64,000 nt of DNA from an uncultured Lachnospiraceae bacterium (GTDB taxonomy: Bacteria; Bacillota; Clostridia; Lachnospirales; Lachnospiraceae). The notes beneath the pieces are model-generated. The model did no database searches, was not told the origin of the DNA, and was given only the letters and a program-made list of their open reading frames with translations. The position numbers and the translations under genes are program-made. The DNA lies in the NCBI GenBank assembly GCA_910588845.1, contig CAJURU010000010.1, positions 1-64,000 of the forward strand. The letters run 5' to 3'. Position 1 is the first letter of the stretch; every line of letters begins with the position of its first letter. Positions 61,146-64,000 of the stretch are shown in pieces.

Positions 61146-61260
61146 ACAAAAGATTATTACAAAAGATGGCCCGCGCATGAGTTACCAAAGATTTGTGAGG
61201 CACGAAAGATAGGAAGAGTACCAAAGAATATTAAAGAACCAAAGATAAATTACAAAAGAG
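61146..61260 (+). repeat. Seven AC[AC]AAAGAT repeats after 6S RNA
   Basis: Copies of AC[ACG]AAAGA[TAG] start at 61146, 61159, 61184, 61202, 61220, 61238 and 61252. Four (61184 to 61238) keep an exact 18-base period. They fill the gap between 6S RNA and the terminator. Short frames here lack ribosome sites. Confidence 0.6.
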
Positions 61261-61261
61261 G

Positions 61262-61305
61262 AAAGGCTGCTTTGGAGAAAGGCAGCCTTTCTGCCTTATC
61301 TTTTT
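61262..61305 (+). terminator. Terminator downstream of 6S RNA
   Basis: AAAGGCTGC (61262-61270) pairs with GCAGCCTTT (61282-61290); an alternative AAGGCAG/CTGCCTT stem is followed directly by ATCTTTTT. Confidence 0.7.
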
Positions 61306-61384
61306 GTAGGGAATGTTCATATTCTCTATAAAAGAATCTGAAAATCTGCTGTTTCCAGGCTTGGAGACTGGCTGACGGCAAAGG

Positions 61385-63706
61385 ATGGAATATATTTGTA
61401 TGGGAAGAATCTTTTTTCAAAATAAGAAGGATGACGCCTTCCGGGCAGCTTCATCATACCGGCAAGGCCGTTTTAAAAAGTATATTGCGTGTCTGCTTTT
61501 TCTTGTATTAGCGGTTTTGGCAGCCTGGTTTATCCGCCTTATCGGCAGTAAGCAGGTGATTACAGAATTCAGCAGCGAATATGTGGCGCTTGCGGAGCTG
61601 CCTTCGCAGCTCAGTTTTACTTATTATGGGGAGAAAGAATGGGAAGAGAAGTTGAAAGAGTTTCTTCATGAGAAAAGCTTAGATGGGAAGCTTACATATG
61701 GGAAGCTGAAGCTTGTCTTAGAACAGCTTTCAGTTCTGGAATATGTTACATATGAGGAGAAGCTTTTCTGGAAAGCAGTACCGCGCAACTGTTGGAATCA
61801 AATATATGGACAGATTTTAGACCTTTTAGACACGGCGGAGAAAGTTTCCGTTGTCGGACTGGTATTTTTGGATGAGGATGGAGGAGGACATGTCCCACAG
61901 AAATGCCTGACCCAGAAAGGGTATTTTCAGGTTGCGGATGGGGTAAATTATTTTCATCATTATGATATGTATCAGGTTTATATAGTAGATGACAGGATAA
62001 TAGGCGTAATAGATAAAAGTGAGGAAAAGCTGACTTTGGAGAATGCGTTTGTGCATCGCGCGCAGGCGGGAGAGGCAGAAATCCTTTATGAGAATCAGAA
62101 AATTTCCCTGGACATTGCCGGGCTGGATGAGAAAATTACAGATACGATCTGTGACATTCAGTGGGAAGGCGGCAAGGTGACAGGTATCTATAAAAAAGAA
62201 GAAAAGATTACCGGCACTGTTTTAAGTTTCGATGAACAGCAGATTGAGATTTCCGGTTACGGAATCCTTGAATACAGCGGTAAGCTGAAAGTATATAAGA
62301 CTTATGGGACTGTGGAGGAACTGGATGAGTCTAAACTTGTGATTGGTAATCTGAAAGCGGATTTTGTGGTTGCGAAAAAGCAGGTGTGCGGAGTGATTCT
62401 ACAGGAGCCTGCTACGATAGAGAATATTCGTGTCTTACTCTTGAATGCGGAGAATGGCACACATCACGATAACCCCATTCTGACAACTGACACAGAGGGT
62501 ACGGTATCTGTGGGGGACAAAGAACAGGCCATAGAGCCGGGACAGCCGATAAAGGCGGCGGATTTGCTAAAAGACAATGTAGATTATGTGAAGATAGAAT
62601 TAAACGGCAAAGCCGGAAGAATCTATTTTGCAGATGAAAATGGGGCTCAGACTTCTCTGGGATACCGGGGCGCGATTGAGATCCGCAAGTATACGGAAGG
62701 CTATGGCGTGGTAAATGAGCTGCCTTTAGAGCAATACCTGTATGGCGTCGTGCCGAGTGAGATGCCGGCAACTTATGAAAGGGATGCGCTCTGTACCCAG
62801 GCTATATGTGCCAGAAGTTATGCCTGTATCCATCTTATGAGGGGGGATTATGCTGCGTTTGGCGCCCATGTAGATGACAGTACCAGCTATCAGGTATACA
62901 ACAAGCAGGCGGAGAATGAAAAGACCAACCTTGCGGTGGATGACACGGTAGGAGAGGTCATCAAATATCAGGGGGAAATTGCGGAGGCTTACTATTTCTC
63001 TACCTCCTGCGGTTTTTCCGGGGATATGGCCGCCTGGAATGAAGAGCCCAAGGAGTCCCAGGGCTATTTACGCGGGATATCACTGCTTGCAGACGGAAGC
63101 GAGCCGGATATCTCGGATGAAGATAAATTTGCAGAGTTTATTAAAGATCAGGATGTTGCTGCTTATGACAGTGACAGCACATATTTTCGCTGGACCGCGA
63201 ACTTGTCCTTTAAGGAAAAAGCGGATGCAGTCAATAATGCGATTTCCGTGCGTTTTGAAGCTAACGCTAAGAATGTTCAGATAAACAAAGCAGACGGAAC
63301 AGAAGGTACAGCGGCAGATTTGGCATCATTTGGCGCGCCGGAGAAGGTTACTGTCGAAGAACGGTGTACCGGCGGAGCTGTAAAGCAGCTCAATATTGCT
63401 TATGAAAAGGGGAATGTGACGCTCTTTTCGGAATATAATGTGCGCACTGTGCTTGGAGCAGCAGCGACGAATGTGACAGGCAAAGATGGAGAGCCGGTCG
63501 ATATGGCTTTGCTGCCCAGCGCTTATTGCAGCGTAACGCCGACCGAAGAAGGTTTTGTAGTATATGGCGGCGGTTATGGGCATGGGATTGGCATGAGCCA
63601 GAATGGAGCGAACGGTATGGCCAAAGCAGGCATGAACTATGTGGAAATTTTGACGACATTTTATAGTGATATAGATATTGAAAATATCTATAATGAGGAA
63701 AAATGA
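61385..63706 (+). CDS. SpoIID/LytB-domain membrane-anchored protein
   Basis: A 773-residue protein with one N-terminal transmembrane helix (about 32-52), a ~370-residue extracellular region of unknown fold (about 60-430), then a SpoIID domain (about 435-770). The SpoIID motif ELPLEQYLYGVVPSEMPATY contains the catalytic Glu. The ARSYA segment and the FSTSCGFSGDMA and GYGHGIGMSQNGANGMA segments are typical. SpoIID is a lytic transglycosylase used in spore engulfment; this longer relative may act in vegetative wall turnover. Start is uncertain between ATG 61385 and 61400. Its stop overlaps the next gene. Confidence 0.87.
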   Translation: MEYICMGRIFFQNKKDDAFRAASSYRQGRFKKYIACLLFLVLAVLAAWFIRLIGSKQVITEFSSEYVALAELPSQLSFTYYGEKEWEEKLKEFLHEKSLDGKLTYGKLKLVLEQLSVLEYVTYEEKLFWKAVPRNCWNQIYGQILDLLDTAEKVSVVGLVFLDEDGGGHVPQKCLTQKGYFQVADGVNYFHHYDMYQVYIVDDRIIGVIDKSEEKLTLENAFVHRAQAGEAEILYENQKISLDIAGLDEKITDTICDIQWEGGKVTGIYKKEEKITGTVLSFDEQQIEISGYGILEYSGKLKVYKTYGTVEELDESKLVIGNLKADFVVAKKQVCGVILQEPATIENIRVLLLNAENGTHHDNPILTTDTEGTVSVGDKEQAIEPGQPIKAADLLKDNVDYVKIELNGKAGRIYFADENGAQTSLGYRGAIEIRKYTEGYGVVNELPLEQYLYGVVPSEMPATYERDALCTQAICARSYACIHLMRGDYAAFGAHVDDSTSYQVYNKQAENEKTNLAVDDTVGEVIKYQGEIAEAYYFSTSCGFSGDMAAWNEEPKESQGYLRGISLLADGSEPDISDEDKFAEFIKDQDVAAYDSDSTYFRWTANLSFKEKADAVNNAISVRFEANAKNVQINKADGTEGTAADLASFGAPEKVTVEERCTGGAVKQLNIAYEKGNVTLFSEYNVRTVLGAAATNVTGKDGEPVDMALLPSAYCSVTPTEEGFVVYGGGYGHGIGMSQNGANGMAKAGMNYVEILTTFYSDIDIENIYNEEK

Positions 63707-64000
63707 TGGTTTGGAGAATAATTGCAGGGCTGCGTGCTTTCATAGAAAAATGCAGGAAAGATAATATCAGCGCATTTGCAGCGCAGTCAGCATTTTTCAT
63801 TGTGCTGTCCCTGATACCGTTTATTATATTGTTTATTTCGCTGGTTCAGTATACCCCAGTGACGGAAGGGATGATTCTTAATTTGGTTCATCGTGTCATG
63901 CCCACTTATATTTCGCCATTTTTGATTGGGATTATTCATGAAATGTACAATAATTCCGTGGGGCTGGTGTCTGTTGCCGCTGTAGTAGCGGTATGGTCTG
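63706..64000 (+). CDS. YihY/BrkB-family membrane protein (truncated by window end)
   Basis: The first ~98 residues are visible: MVWRIIAGLRAFIEKCRKDN, ISAFAAQSAFFIVLSLIPFI and later helices. This pattern is the start of YihY/BrkB (formerly called ribonuclease BN-like) inner-membrane proteins. GAGG lies 7 bases before the ATG at 63706, and the start overlaps the SpoIID stop (ATGATGG). Only the N-terminal third is inside the window. Confidence 0.85.
   Translation, partial: MVWRIIAGLRAFIEKCRKDNISAFAAQSAFFIVLSLIPFIILFISLVQYTPVTEGMILNLVHRVMPTYISPFLIGIIHEMYNNSVGLVSVAAVVAVWS

Noticed and set aside
61146..61260. AAAGAT repeats as a CRISPR array
   Set aside because: The repeat is only 9 bases, spacing is 4-16 bases and no cas genes are nearby.
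60996..61331. A 111-codon frame across the 6S region
   Set aside because: The start has no ribosome site, the residues are Arg/Lys/Ser-rich without domain pattern, and the DNA fits a structured RNA.
1..64000. tRNA, rRNA, insertion sequences and a complete CRISPR system
   Set aside because: No cloverleaf, rRNA segment, transposase or repeat-spacer array was recognised by reading either strand.

Overview
The window looks like a chromosome segment from a spore-forming anaerobic Clostridia member, most likely Lachnospiraceae. The evidence is the gene mix: SleB and SpoIID-type wall proteins, a GGGtGRT protein beside a NifU-like scaffold, ATP-type PEP carboxykinase, a two-gene leuC/leuD, AgrC-like kinases with LytTR regulators, TIGR03987/HsmA and an ABC_export-type permease. 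It also has strong AGGAGG ribosome sites and a 6S RNA of clostridial form. Family names come from recognisable motifs in the translations; no database search was run.

Layout. 1-4.3 kb is the right end of a prophage: a tail protein with an S74 chaperone domain, a small membrane protein, a holin, an amidase endolysin, then an AT-rich junction with an 11-bp tandem repeat and a decayed small gene. 4.4-9.4 kb is a MacAB-like efflux operon of lipoprotein, oversized membrane-fusion protein, ATPase and FtsX-type permease. An SCP2-domain protein follows, then a MATE exporter on the minus strand whose leader carries a promoter and two mutually exclusive hairpins, probably a guanidine-IV (mepA-type) riboswitch. 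11.5-13.8 kb holds a frameshifted small gene and a NitT/TauT-type ABC pair. 14.1-18.3 kb is a five-gene LytTR/histidine kinase/58-aa membrane protein/ABC operon.

18.4-29.8 kb is mostly housekeeping: an M15 peptidase, an Fe-alcohol dehydrogenase, QueH, ArgH, Asd, HsmA-like, a coiled-coil membrane protein, an ATPase with a broken P-loop, topoisomerase III and a left-handed beta-helix protein. 29.8-34.9 kb is an ABC exporter behind a nested-dyad promoter and a secreted glucosaminidase with fibronectin-like repeats. 35.2-38.8 kb holds the NifU-like/GGGtGRT pair and pckA. 39-41 kb is a second LytTR/kinase pair, preceded by a near-consensus LytTR direct-repeat operator. 41.1-44.4 kb is a MarR-Fe-ADH-ALDH operon with an operator over its -35 box.

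44.5-47.5 kb holds a DUF89 phosphatase, a fructosamine-kinase family protein and a C39-like secreted protein. 47.5-53 kb is branched-chain amino acid biosynthesis (ilvN, ilvC, a LysR regulator, leuC, leuD) with a coiled-coil protein between the ilv and leu genes. 53-64 kb contains a degenerate HNH/AP2 protein, SleB hydrolase, threonine synthase, an MshEN-CheX/CheY pair, cytidine deaminase, a 23-codon peptide, an L,D-transpeptidase, 6S RNA, a SpoIID-family protein and the start of a YihY/BrkB membrane protein.

Most of the window is ordinary core genome. The observations most worth following are the MATE leader RNA, the HNH/AP2 protein, the NifU-like/GGGtGRT pair, the MshEN-CheX fusion and the LytTR operator.
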